Assembly (NCBI GenBank): GCA_028691715.1
Contig: JAQUYR010000013.1
Span: forward strand, 1 to 23,053
Length of the DNA stretch: 23,053 bases
Source: Bacilli bacterium
GTDB lineage: Bacteria > Bacillota_I > Bacilli_A > ML615J-28 > CAG-698
Direction of reading: 5' to 3'
Under the pieces are notes generated by a model. The model did not search any database and was not told where the DNA came from. It saw only the letters and a list, made by a program, of their open reading frames with translations. Of the stretch, positions 1 to 8,283 are shown piece by piece. A program made the translations under genes and the position numbers. Within the stretch, counting starts at the first letter, position 1. Each line of letters opens with the position of its first letter.

Positions 1-1303
1 TCACCTCATATTCTGGTGCTTTTGTGACAACCAATAGACAATTACCAACACGACGCTCGTAATTTTCTGATAGAACATTTTTGATGACAAATTCATCATT
101 CTCACGGACAACCATTGTTGAAGAACCACCACCATCAAGGTTATAGGCTTCAACACAACCAGCGTGTTTCATAATGGCTGCCAGTTCATCTCCATATACT
201 CCTCGAGAAACACTTTCATCAATTCTTCCATCAACTACAGCCATGACAATACTTCCATCATCTTTTCTACCAATAGCTGTTCGCGGATGATTGGTATTCA
301 TGACTGAAGCTGCTGTATTGACATTGTTTGGAGCTTCACCATCACTAAGCAATAGTGTTCCTCCACCAATAGCATACTCAACATCAGCAAATTGGCCTGT
401 CCATTCTCTTTGAACTCTGATCTTAACACCAATAGCTAGAGCATCTTTCACTGCTTGGTTCTTTGTAGCAACTGAAAATTGACCAACTGCCATAGAAAAA
501 GCATTATATGATGTTATTGTGCCTTTCCCATAAAAATCAGTTGCTGAATTGGGAAGTGCTAAATCGGCTTCCTCAACATAAAAGACCATTGCACCAGGAG
601 TTGTTGGAATACTTTTAGATTCATAATTATGGGATGAATTATATATTCCAAAGAAAACTGCTGTTTCATCATCATCTGGAGCGGTGTTGATGTTTTCGAT
701 ATCAAAAGAAGCTACAACCTCCTCGTTTTTATCAAAGACATCTAAAGTCATATTGGCTTTAACAGGAGGAACACTTTGCCCTATCAGTGAATCCACTGAA
801 CCATCATTTTTTATTCCTATAGTAGAGTTATAAGATTTCCCACTTGTTCGATAGATATTCCCCTCAAAAGCCTGACCATTATTTGGCTGATATGGTAAAG
901 GATTTAGGGCATTAATATCAAAAAAGTCAGCATTAACTCCAGCAAGCACCATCCATCCAGGATTTTTAGCCTCAAAATCAGCAATTAACTCTCTGACATT
1001 TGCCAATTTCCATTTATTGTTTTCGAATTTTGCCCAAGGAATTACCTTGATCGTTTTATTACAAACAGTATTTAAATAATATACCGTCTGATTATATGTT
1101 CCACTGCGAATAGTTGCTGAAGTTTCACCAACACTTTTATAGTATGAAACACCATAACCAATATCTTCTTTATCCAATTTTTCTTCTTCAACATATGTGG
1201 CGTTACCAGTAGTAGTGGAACTCGCTCTTACAGGGACACTTATTAAAAATAAAATTGATGCTATGATTAAAAATAATAAACTCTTCTTTATAATAATTCT
1301 CAT
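1..1303 (-). CDS. Secreted phosphodiester glycosidase family protein (C-terminus cut by window edge)
   Basis: An open frame of 434 codons runs from an ATG at 1301-1303 to the left edge without a stop, so the C-terminus is missing. The ATG follows an AGGTGG Shine-Dalgarno about 8 nt upstream. Residues 1-27 form a classic signal peptide: basic MRIIIKK, a hydrophobic core, and a VRA cleavage site before SST. The protein is therefore exported. The rest matches the NAGPA / phosphodiester glycosidase fold (PF09992): HPRTAIG near residues 336-342, a following VVDGR, and NLDGGGSST at 388-396. The family includes the enzyme that uncovers mannose-6-phosphate on lysosomal proteins. Bacterial members probably cut GlcNAc-1-phosphodiester or related sugar-phosphate links in the envelope or in exopolysaccharide. 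That substrate is inference. Any domain after the catalytic core, such as a cell-wall anchor, would lie outside the window. It has its own promoter and is separated from the cardiolipin synthase gene by a terminator. Family call is firm; substrate unknown. Confidence 0.85.
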   Translation of the reverse strand, partial: MRIIIKKSLLFLIIASILFLISVPVRASSTTTGNATYVEEEKLDKEDIGYGVSYYKSVGETSATIRSGTYNQTVYYLNTVCNKTIKVIPWAKFENNKWKLANVRELIADFEAKNPGWMVLAGVNADFFDINALNPLPYQPNNGQAFEGNIYRTSGKSYNSTIGIKNDGSVDSLIGQSVPPVKANMTLDVFDKNEEVVASFDIENINTAPDDDETAVFFGIYNSSHNYESKSIPTTPGAMVFYVEEADLALPNSATDFYGKGTITSYNAFSMAVGQFSVATKNQAVKDALAIGVKIRVQREWTGQFADVEYAIGGGTLLLSDGEAPNNVNTAASVMNTNHPRTAIGRKDDGSIVMAVVDGRIDESVSRGVYGDELAAIMKHAGCVEAYNLDGGGSSTMVVRENDEFVIKNVLSENYERRVGNCLLVVTKAPEYEV

Positions 1304-1333
1304 TGTAGTACCCACCTATGACATTGTTGTTTT

Positions 1334-1342
1334 ATTATACCA
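1334..1342 (-). promoter_or_regulatory. Extended -10 promoter for the phosphodiester glycosidase gene
   Basis: On the minus strand there is a perfect TATAAT (1334-1339) preceded by TGG, giving the extended -10 form TGnTATAAT. No good -35 box sits 16-18 nt upstream, which is normal for extended -10 promoters. Transcription would start near 1327, leaving a leader of about 24 nt that contains the AGGTGG ribosome site. Confidence 0.55.
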
Positions 1343-1363
1343 TATAAATCAAAATCAATAAAT

Positions 1364-1394
1364 AAAAAGCTAATTTTTATAAAATTAGCTTTTT
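1364..1394 (-). terminator. Intrinsic terminator of the cardiolipin synthase gene
   Basis: A perfect 14-bp inverted repeat (AAAAAGCTAATTTT / AAAATTAGCTTTTT) with a 3-nt loop lies 6 nt after the cls stop codon. On the minus strand the stem ends in a T run. The A/T symmetry means it could also work in the other direction, but no plus-strand gene reads into it. Confidence 0.85.
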
Positions 1395-1399
1395 CATTG

Positions 1400-2926
1400 T
1401 TACATCATTGGAGCAAAAGCCCTCAAAATGCCAACAAATATTCTTTTAAAGATGTTTGTTTTTTTACACTTTTCAATAGTTATTAATTCAGATTTTTCAA
1501 TTTCACTGATGATATCTTTTCTTATTTCAACAACTGAATCTGTTTCATATAGAAGACAAGATGACTCAAAATGTAGATATAAGCTGCGAAAATCCAAGTT
1601 TGCAGAGCCTATAACAGCCCAGGAATCGTCAGCTACAATTGCTTTAGAGTGGATAAATCCTGGAGTATATTCGTAAATTTTGACACCTGCCATCAACAAT
1701 TCATAATAATGGGCTTGAGTTATCCAAAAAACCATTCTTTTATCAGGAATATGAGGAACAATGATTCGAACATCAATTCCGCTCAAAGCAGCATTTTTTA
1801 TTGTTGTCATTATCTCATTATCCAAAATAAGATAAGGAGTATTTATATAAACATATTTCTTAGCACTACTAATCAATTTCATATACACGGTTTCTGTAAC
1901 TAGGTACCCATCAAAAGGACTATCACCAAAAACCTGAACAGTTCCCTTACTAGCAATATAATAATTAGCTTGATAGTGACGATAATCTAGTTTTTCTTCA
2001 GTACACGTTTCCCACATTTGTAAAAAGAGATTAACAAAACCTAAAACCGCTTCTCCTTCTACCTTAATCATCGTATCCTTCCAGTAGCCAAAAACTTCTT
2101 TCTCGTTAATATATTCATCCCCAATATTCATACCACCAGTCCAACCAACTTTACCATCAACAATTGCAATCTTACGATGGTCACGATAATTCAAAGATAT
2201 TGATAGAACAGGAACAAGGGGATTAAAAGTGGCAATTTTTATTCCTTCTTCAGTCAGTCTTTTCTTGAAACCGCGATTCATATATTTTAAGCAACCAAAA
2301 TCATCATAAATAATTCTGACTTCAACCCCTTGAGCAATTTTTTCAAGTAAAATTTTATGAATTTGGTTCCACATTTTTCCTTCAGCAATGATAAAGAATT
2401 CTAAAAAGATATATCTCTGGGCATTTCTTAATTCCTCTAGTAGACTCGGGAAGAATTTTTCACCAGGTGATAAAATCGTTGTTTCTGTATTATTCCAAGC
2501 AGGCATAGAAGTAGTGTTTACTAAATAATTGTAAATCTTTTGATGGTCACTATTGGAAAATTCTTTTACTCCAGGATTTTCATTATAAAACTCTATGTCA
2601 TCTTCTTTCATCTTAGAAATTCTCTTCTGAGTTTTTTTAGATAATTTTATACGACCAAACATAGCATAAAAAATCACTCCTATAAAAGGAACTGCTAAAA
2701 TAGCAATAATCCAGGAAATCTTATATGCTGGATTAAAATCTCTGTTTAAAATAGAAAAAGCAAATAGACTCCCGATTACACTAAAAATGATGTAATAAAT
2801 AATACCTTGGCTTCCTATTTTAAAAACAACGACAACGAGAATCACTATCTGAAGAAACAATAAAAAGGAGATGATGAAAACTCTGCTCAATAAAAATTTT
2901 AAAATTTTCTTCAATATGTTTAACAT
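1400..2926 (-). CDS. cls: Cardiolipin synthase, phospholipase D superfamily
   Basis: Length 508 residues, typical for ClsA-type enzymes. It joins two phosphatidylglycerol molecules to cardiolipin and glycerol at the cytoplasmic membrane. The N-terminus has hydrophobic segments at about 13-36, 40-58 and 70-90, corresponding to the PLD_N membrane domain. Two HKD catalytic motifs follow: H250-x-K252-(x4)-D257 with GWTGGMNIGDEY after it, and H426-x-K428-(x4)-D433 with IGSANLDFRS after it. The start is an ATG with AGGTG 6 nt upstream. The gene lies 58 nt downstream of the phosphofructokinase gene. A terminator-like hairpin fills that gap and ends just before the ribosome site, so there is no room for a separate promoter there. 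Expression may depend on read-through or on a promoter inside the upstream gene. A different PLD-type transphosphatidylase is possible but less likely given the N-terminal domain. Confidence 0.93.
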   Translation of the reverse strand: MLNILKKILKFLLSRVFIISFLLFLQIVILVVVVFKIGSQGIIYYIIFSVIGSLFAFSILNRDFNPAYKISWIIAILAVPFIGVIFYAMFGRIKLSKKTQKRISKMKEDDIEFYNENPGVKEFSNSDHQKIYNYLVNTTSMPAWNNTETTILSPGEKFFPSLLEELRNAQRYIFLEFFIIAEGKMWNQIHKILLEKIAQGVEVRIIYDDFGCLKYMNRGFKKRLTEEGIKIATFNPLVPVLSISLNYRDHRKIAIVDGKVGWTGGMNIGDEYINEKEVFGYWKDTMIKVEGEAVLGFVNLFLQMWETCTEEKLDYRHYQANYYIASKGTVQVFGDSPFDGYLVTETVYMKLISSAKKYVYINTPYLILDNEIMTTIKNAALSGIDVRIIVPHIPDKRMVFWITQAHYYELLMAGVKIYEYTPGFIHSKAIVADDSWAVIGSANLDFRSLYLHFESSCLLYETDSVVEIRKDIISEIEKSELITIEKCKKTNIFKRIFVGILRAFAPMM

Positions 2927-2939
2927 ATTTCACCTATTA

Positions 2940-2967
2940 AAAAATATGGGAAAATGCCCATATTTTT
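2940..2967 (-). terminator. Terminator-like hairpin between pfp and cls
   Basis: Perfect 11-bp stem (AAAAATATGGG / CCCATATTTTT) with a 6-nt loop, followed on the minus strand by a T run. It starts 18 nt after the phosphofructokinase stop and ends just before the AGGTG ribosome site of cls. It should terminate the upstream transcript, but as placed it could also act as an attenuator for cls. Confidence 0.8.
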
Positions 2968-2984
2968 CTTTCATCTAATAAATT

Positions 2985-4232
2985 TTATTTTTTGGCACTA
3001 ATCTTTTTCAAGTGGGCAAAACGAGGTAGACCATCTTCAGTTGGTGAATTCGATGGGCCTTGAATTAGTGGTAAAGCATACTTATAAAAATCATCGGTTA
3101 AACCAGTATGATCTTTCTTAATCCACTCACCAGGGATCTTCTTTTCTGTATTAGCAGCTTCTTCAACAGCAACTAATTCATAATTAATCTTATATTTATC
3201 GCTTTCTTCATCACGAACAAAAACAACCATTTTATCAGTATTACCAGCAACAGCATACTTTACCGCCATTTTTCCAGCATTGAAAGCTTCTTCAATATCA
3301 GTACCTGAAGCAACATGCGCAGCACATCGTTGTAATAAACTAAATTCAATAGGACGAACCTTGATTCCCAGTTTTTCATTAACAATACCTGCCAAAACAG
3401 TAGCTGTTCCTCCTAATTGAGCATGTCCAAAAGAATCTCGATCCAAGCTTACTAAATACTCAGATACATAACGACCGTTAGTATCTTTTATTCCTTCAGA
3501 TATAACAACCATAACTTTATCATTTTTTTCTTCAGCAACTTTTCTGACATCTTCAATGAATTCATCAACATCAAAATGTTCCTCAGGAAGATAAATTAAA
3601 TCAGGACCTAATCCTTTTAATGTTGCAAGTGAAGACGCAGCAGTCAACCAACCAGCATTTCTTCCCATTACTTCAACAATTGTTATCATTCCAGTATCAT
3701 AAACATGAGTATCTAAATAAAGTTCCATCATCGTAGTCGCTACATACTTAGCAGCACTACCATATCCAGGGCAATGATCAGTTCCATATAGGTCATTATC
3801 AATTGTTTTGGGAACACCAATAACATTGCATTCATAATTTTGACTTTGTAAATACTTGCTAACCTTATTACAAGTATCCATTGAGTCATTTCCGCCATTA
3901 TAGAAAAAATAACGGATGTCGTATTTCTTGAAAACCTCAAGAATTCTTTTATAATCAGTCTCATCTACATTTAGTGGTTTAAGTTTATATCTGACAGAGC
4001 CTAAAGCAGATGAAGGGGTATTCTTTAATAACTCCAATTCTTTTACATCTTCTTTTCTAATGTCAACAAGGTTTTCCTCAAGAATACCTTTAATTCCGTG
4101 TTCAGCACCATATATATCAGTAATCTGTTCATGTTTTAAAGCTTCAAGAAATACACCAGCAGCACTGGCATTTATTACTGAAGTTGGCCCACCAGATTGA
4201 CCAAATAAACAAGCACCTTTTAAATTTTTCAT
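2985..4232 (-). CDS. pfp: PPi-dependent type 6-phosphofructokinase
   Basis: 415 residues. It phosphorylates fructose 6-phosphate to fructose 1,6-bisphosphate in glycolysis. The N-terminus carries the phosphate-binding GQSGGPTSVINAS (11-23). The donor-determining sites are of pyrophosphate type: GGNDS at 113-117, with Asp116 where ATP enzymes have Gly, and PKTIDND at 141-147, with Lys142 and catalytic Asp145. MGRNAGW (189-195) is the substrate-binding motif. Length exceeds the roughly 320 residues of bacterial ATP-PFKs and fits the longer PPi or mixed clade. The ATG has a strong AGGAGG site. A near-consensus promoter drives it alone, with cls downstream. If PPi is the donor, the step is reversible and saves ATP. 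PPi use is deduced from the two diagnostic residues and known family rules, so some donor uncertainty remains. Confidence 0.92.
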   Translation of the reverse strand: MKNLKGACLFGQSGGPTSVINASAAGVFLEALKHEQITDIYGAEHGIKGILEENLVDIRKEDVKELELLKNTPSSALGSVRYKLKPLNVDETDYKRILEVFKKYDIRYFFYNGGNDSMDTCNKVSKYLQSQNYECNVIGVPKTIDNDLYGTDHCPGYGSAAKYVATTMMELYLDTHVYDTGMITIVEVMGRNAGWLTAASSLATLKGLGPDLIYLPEEHFDVDEFIEDVRKVAEEKNDKVMVVISEGIKDTNGRYVSEYLVSLDRDSFGHAQLGGTATVLAGIVNEKLGIKVRPIEFSLLQRCAAHVASGTDIEEAFNAGKMAVKYAVAGNTDKMVVFVRDEESDKYKINYELVAVEEAANTEKKIPGEWIKKDHTGLTDDFYKYALPLIQGPSNSPTEDGLPRFAHLKKISAKK

Positions 4233-4259
4233 ATTATTCCTCCTAAATTCACTTTATAT

Positions 4260-4288
4260 ATTATACAAGATTTTTTTGTCTTTTTCAA
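4260..4288 (-). promoter_or_regulatory. Sigma-A type promoter of the phosphofructokinase gene
   Basis: Minus strand TTGAAA (4283-4288), a 17-nt spacer, and TATAAT (4260-4265). Predicted start is near 4253, about 20 nt before the ATG. The AGGAGG ribosome site at 4239-4244 lies within that leader. Confidence 0.85.
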
Positions 4289-4370
4289 TCATTTAATGTC
4301 ATTATTTCTTCTTTTGCCAGTTTTTTTCTAAAAAAAGAGATATTAATAACGATTAAAGATGAATAGACAA

Positions 4371-4402
4371 TAAAAAATAGAATGTTATAAATAACATTCT
4401 AT
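4371..4402 (-). terminator. Intrinsic terminator of the ABC exporter operon
   Basis: Perfect 12-bp inverted repeat (ATAGAATGTTAT / ATAACATTCTAT) separated by only 2 nt, so about 11 bp with a 4-nt loop in RNA. On the minus strand it is followed by a T-rich tract. It lies 30 nt after the stop of the second ABC gene. The rest of 4289-4370 shows no gene. Confidence 0.82.
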
Positions 4403-4432
4403 GATAAATAGATTACATCTAAATTGATTTGA

Positions 4433-6208
4433 TTAAGATTTATAGTATTCAGCTTGTTTAGTAAACATTTTATAATATAGACCATTCTTGTTTTTCATCA
4501 GATCTTTATGAGATCCTTTTTCAACAATTTCATTTCCGTCGATAACCAAAATTTGATCGCTGAAAATACAACTAGATAGACGATGAGATATAAATAATGT
4601 CAGTTTTTCACCAACAACATCCTTGAAGTGGTAATATATCTCTGATTCAGCAATGGGATCAAGAGCACTAGTTGGTTCATCTAATATAATCAAGTCACTG
4701 TCCTTGTATAAACCTCTTGCTAAAGAAAATTTTTGCATTTCTCCACCAGAGAATTCTATACCACTTTTATCAAACCACTTATTTATGTAAGTGTTCTCTT
4801 TATCGGGAAGGCTTAGTACTTTATCAAGAACTTGAGCCCTTTGGAAAGTATCGTAAAGCTTTTCACGATTGTCATCAATGATAGCGACATTTGATTTAAT
4901 ATTAAAGGAAATTATTTTATAATCCTGAAAGATAATAGCCATTTGCTTAATGTATTCGTCATATTTATAATTATTTATATTGATGCCATTGACTAGTATT
5001 TCACCCTCTTTAACCTCAAAGAAGCGACATAATAGTTTTACCAGAGTTGTTTTCCCACTGCCATTCAATCCAACCAATGATATCTTTTTCTTATCACTAA
5101 GCTTAAAGCTGATATTTTTTAAAATATATTCCTCAGTTCGAGGATATTTAAAGCTGACATTTTTAAATTCAACAGAATCAATATGATCGATTGGAGTTGT
5201 CCCATCCTTAAAAACAGTTTCCATTTCCATTAAATTGATAAAATTATCCTGATATACACAGTCTTGATAATACTTTTTAATTGAATATATTAAACCACTA
5301 GTTGAATCATTTAAGGTCTGAATAGCACTATAGAGCATTGTAAAAACAGCAATTGTTGAATTATGATAATAGATTGAATAAACTAATATGATAATAGTGA
5401 TCAATTGAATAACGAAAAAGGAAAATATATTATTAAAAGTATCCAATCTCATCATCTTAATAGAAGTCTTTTTCCTTCTGCTAAAAACTACCCGATTCTC
5501 ATTATTGCTGATATCATCAATTAACCCTCTAGCATCATATAAGCGAAGGTTTTTCTGACTTCTAAAATTCATTATGCTGTTATTGAAATACCATTGCCGT
5601 CTAGAGAAGCGAACATTAGTAACATTATACTCTTCTTGTATTTTTTGAAATCTTCCATAAATAATAGTATTTAATACAACTCCAATGATAGTTACACCTA
5701 TTAACCAGTATTCTTGACTAAATAAAATAATGCCCACAACACCAGCGATGGTAATAATATTCTGAATTACCTCTCTAATACTATATGTCAGGGAATATAT
5801 CCCGTTGCTGTATTCCTCTAGGCACTTCTTAGCATAACTCAACTTATCATTAAATTTTGGATCCTCTAAATGAAAATAATCAATAGATGTGATTTTTTCG
5901 TTAAACATCTCATCAATCTTGAAGTCTGCTTTTCTTGTGAAGTAATATTGAATGTTACTTGACGCCGTTGACAGTACTCGTAATATAAATACTGCCAAAA
6001 CGAAAATAATTACTATCCTTGCCAACACATCAATATTTTTTTCTCCCATTAATTCTTCAATGATTAATTTAGGAAAATATACCCAAATTAATGAACTCAA
6101 CGAATTAAAGATAGCACTAATAAATATTGTCACAATAATTATTGGATTTACTTTAAACAATATCGGTAAAAAATAACGAATATTTCTAAGCATTACTTTA
6201 AGCTTCAT
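4433..6208 (-). CDS. ABC exporter half-transporter, second subunit of pair
   Basis: 591 residues from the chosen start. Membrane part (about 15-320) with helices near 15-45, 65-82, 150-185 and 260-300. Then a nucleotide-binding domain: Walker A GLNGSGKT (380-387), Q-loop Gln428, signature FSGGEMQ (486-492), Walker B LIILDEP with Glu511, and switch His542. This is a type IV (ABCB/MsbA-like) exporter with all ATPase residues present. No C39 peptidase domain is seen. The frame stays open to an upstream ATG at 6271, but that would overlap the previous gene by 74 nt. ATG 6208 has GATGGTGAT about 8 nt upstream and overlaps by only 11 nt; ATG 6220 is a second possibility. It should pair with the preceding gene product. 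Cargo (lipid, drug or peptide) is not shown by the sequence. Confidence 0.9.
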   Translation of the reverse strand: MKLKVMLRNIRYFLPILFKVNPIIIVTIFISAIFNSLSSLIWVYFPKLIIEELMGEKNIDVLARIVIIFVLAVFILRVLSTASSNIQYYFTRKADFKIDEMFNEKITSIDYFHLEDPKFNDKLSYAKKCLEEYSNGIYSLTYSIREVIQNIITIAGVVGIILFSQEYWLIGVTIIGVVLNTIIYGRFQKIQEEYNVTNVRFSRRQWYFNNSIMNFRSQKNLRLYDARGLIDDISNNENRVVFSRRKKTSIKMMRLDTFNNIFSFFVIQLITIIILVYSIYYHNSTIAVFTMLYSAIQTLNDSTSGLIYSIKKYYQDCVYQDNFINLMEMETVFKDGTTPIDHIDSVEFKNVSFKYPRTEEYILKNISFKLSDKKKISLVGLNGSGKTTLVKLLCRFFEVKEGEILVNGININNYKYDEYIKQMAIIFQDYKIISFNIKSNVAIIDDNREKLYDTFQRAQVLDKVLSLPDKENTYINKWFDKSGIEFSGGEMQKFSLARGLYKDSDLIILDEPTSALDPIAESEIYYHFKDVVGEKLTLFISHRLSSCIFSDQILVIDGNEIVEKGSHKDLMKNKNGLYYKMFTKQAEYYKS

Positions 6209-8021
6209 TGGTATCACCATCTTTATAGTACTCCGCTTGCATACTGAATAATTTCTTATATTCACCATCAAATTTCATTAGTTCCTGATGAGTACCTTCT
6301 TCAATAATTCTTCCCTCGCTTAAAAATAATATTCGATCACAAAACTTTGTTGATGACAAGCGATGAGATATAAAAATTGTTGTACTATTATTAATCATCT
6401 CATTAAAATTGTTATATAGATTATATTCACTAAGGGCATCAAGGGCACTGGTTGGTTCATCTAGAATCATTAAGCCAGCATTTTTATAGATTGCTCTAGC
6501 AAAAGATAATTTTTGATTTTCACCACCAGATAGTTCAATTCCTGTATCATCAATTTCTCTAGTAATAATTGTCTTTTCTTGTAATGGAAGAGAAGCAATT
6601 TTCTTGTCCAAATCCACTAATTTTAGGACATCAATTACCCTATCATTATCTGAATTTTTTGAGTATTTCATTGATACATTTTCAGTAATCTCAATAGCAT
6701 AATTAATTGTATCCTGAAATACTGGAGCAATCAGTTTTTGTAAACTCTTTCTCTTAACATTTTCAATATTCATACCATTGATCAAAATTTCTCCAGATGT
6801 TGGATGGTATAATCCACAGATGAGTTTTATTAATGTTGTTTTACCAGCTCCGTTATAACCAACTAAAGCAATTTTTTCACCCTTCTTAATTTTAAATGAA
6901 ATATCCTTTAGGGCATATCCCTCTTGCATGTAATAACTATAACTGACATTTTTAAATTCTATTTCTACTTCTATTTTCTCAAGAGAATTTCCAAACTCTT
7001 CTTTTTCTTGAGGTCTTGCAAAATCAATATCCATAAATTTTCGATAATCATTTACTTTTAGACTATATTCAAGAATATATCCATAACTACTTATTACATT
7101 GTTAATTGAGTAGATTAATTGGCGGACAGCTGCCACCATGAAAGTAAATGTAGCAATCATCATATTGTTGAACAATACTTCGTAAATCATAAAAGCATAT
7201 AAAAATAATTCATCAAATACTCGTATTAAGTTTAAGATAGATTTAATAAAAGTATCCCTTATAGAATTTTTTTTGTTTAAAGTATTATATTCCTTTATTG
7301 CTATATTTCTCTCTTTATTAGCAAATTTATTCATCTCATAGATGCGCAAATCTTTTCCAAAATTTAGATTTCGAGAAACCCCGTTTGCATAATTTATTTT
7401 TCTCCATAAATTAGGAATTTTATCATAGAAATCAAGTTTTCTTCTCCTCTGATTATAACTCTCTAAAAAGAACTTAATAACTGCGAAAAGTACGATAATC
7501 ACTATCAGCCATCCATTAACACTTAAAATAATTCCACAAGCAATCCCAAGGGAAACAAAAGAGCCAAGTATATCAAATCCAGTCATCACTGTACTGATCA
7601 TTCCCCCATAGGGATTCAAACTCCTTTTTGCTTTTTCCATAGCATCCTGAGATTCTGATCTCTCCAATAATTCAAAATCCAAATCCATTGAGGCTAAGCT
7701 GAATTCCTTTTGAAAAATCATTGAAATTTTATCACTACGAAACCAGTAGTCATGTTCAATTAATGAAGTAATAGTATTGAGTAAAAAAGCAATTGAAATA
7801 GTAATTATAACTTCGATAATTACTTCCTTAAATTCTCTTTGCAGTTCAATTCCTTCAATAGCTACTTTTAAAATATATGGATAGATAAAAACACTTACTG
7901 AAGAAATAATTGTTTTTAAAAAGCCACTTAAAATAAAAATTTTATCTATTTTGTATATTTTCTTTAAAGCAAAGAAAAAATTGCTTATGATATTCCCCTT
8001 TGTTCTATTTTTTCCTTCCAT
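6198..8021 (-). CDS. ABC exporter half-transporter, first subunit of pair
   Basis: 607 residues. Hydrophobic helices lie near 26-52, 67-86, 145-165, 168-187 and 262-300, followed by the ATPase domain. Motifs: Walker A GYNGAGKT (388-395), Q-loop Gln436, signature LSGGENQ (497-503), Walker B LMILDEP with Glu522, D-loop SALD, and switch His553. It is the first gene of a two-gene operon. Its stop codon lies inside the start of the next ABC gene, so translation is likely coupled and the products probably form a heterodimer. Both ATP sites look catalytically competent, unlike many heterodimeric exporters with one degenerate site. Both proteins end in a similar QAEYYK tail, which suggests they arose by duplication. 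ATG 8021 follows GGGAAGG. No precursor peptide, tailoring enzyme or regulator sits beside them, so the cargo is unknown. Confidence 0.92.
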   Translation of the reverse strand: MEGKNRTKGNIISNFFFALKKIYKIDKIFILSGFLKTIISSVSVFIYPYILKVAIEGIELQREFKEVIIEVIITISIAFLLNTITSLIEHDYWFRSDKISMIFQKEFSLASMDLDFELLERSESQDAMEKAKRSLNPYGGMISTVMTGFDILGSFVSLGIACGIILSVNGWLIVIIVLFAVIKFFLESYNQRRRKLDFYDKIPNLWRKINYANGVSRNLNFGKDLRIYEMNKFANKERNIAIKEYNTLNKKNSIRDTFIKSILNLIRVFDELFLYAFMIYEVLFNNMMIATFTFMVAAVRQLIYSINNVISSYGYILEYSLKVNDYRKFMDIDFARPQEKEEFGNSLEKIEVEIEFKNVSYSYYMQEGYALKDISFKIKKGEKIALVGYNGAGKTTLIKLICGLYHPTSGEILINGMNIENVKRKSLQKLIAPVFQDTINYAIEITENVSMKYSKNSDNDRVIDVLKLVDLDKKIASLPLQEKTIITREIDDTGIELSGGENQKLSFARAIYKNAGLMILDEPTSALDALSEYNLYNNFNEMINNSTTIFISHRLSSTKFCDRILFLSEGRIIEEGTHQELMKFDGEYKKLFSMQAEYYKDGDTNEA

Positions 8022-8041
8022 AGTTACCTTCCCTTTATAAT

Positions 8042-8069
8042 ATTATCTGTGAGTACTAAATTAAGACAA
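8042..8069 (-). promoter_or_regulatory. Candidate promoter of the ABC exporter operon
   Basis: Minus strand TTGTCT (8064-8069), a 16-nt spacer, and GATAAT (8042-8047). Predicted start is a few bases before the GGGAAGG ribosome site of the first ABC gene. Spacing is slightly short and alternative -10 hexamers overlap here, so this is moderate support. Confidence 0.5.
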
Positions 8070-8241
8070 TGAATCTTAAGATTTAATAAAGAATAAATCT
8101 CCTTCATCAAAAATATTAATTTATTTACCAATCCAAACCCTTGATTACCATTATACCTACATAATATTTATTTGTAAAGCACTTATTTGTTGACAAAGCA
8201 AATATCTATTTCACATAAAATGTTTCTTCTAGATTGGGAAA
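8070..8241. other. AT-rich intergenic gap with a short direct repeat and an isolated plus-strand -35
   Basis: Part of the longest gene-free stretch in the window (8022-8283). It holds an imperfect direct repeat: TTATTTGT followed by AAAGCA occurs at 8168-8181 and again at 8183-8200, the second copy with TGAC inserted. A perfect plus-strand TTGACA (8190-8195) lies over the second copy, with only a weak CATAAA 18 nt on. No credible ORF or tRNA is visible. Confidence 0.4.
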
Positions 8242-8275
8242 AATAAAAAGTCAGTTTGTTTAATAACAAGCTGAC
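8242..8275 (-). terminator. Intrinsic terminator of the rRNA methyltransferase gene
   Basis: An 11-bp inverted repeat (GTCAGTTTGTT at 8250-8260 and AACAAGCTGAC at 8265-8275, one mismatch, 4-nt loop) is followed on the minus strand by TTTTTATTT. It lies 9 nt past the rlmD-family stop codon. Confidence 0.8.
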
Positions 8276-8283
8276 ATGTGATA

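Noticed and set aside
6209..6271. Longer N-terminus for the second ABC subunit (ATG at 6271)
   Set aside because: It would overlap the first ABC gene by 74 nt, adds a poorly hydrophobic extension not expected of the family, and lacks a good ribosome site; ATG 6208 has GATGGTGAT and an 11-nt overlap.
8022..8283. Small gene or tRNA in the longest intergenic gap
   Set aside because: Only very short frames without ribosome sites and no cloverleaf or T-loop motif; the stretch is low-complexity AT.
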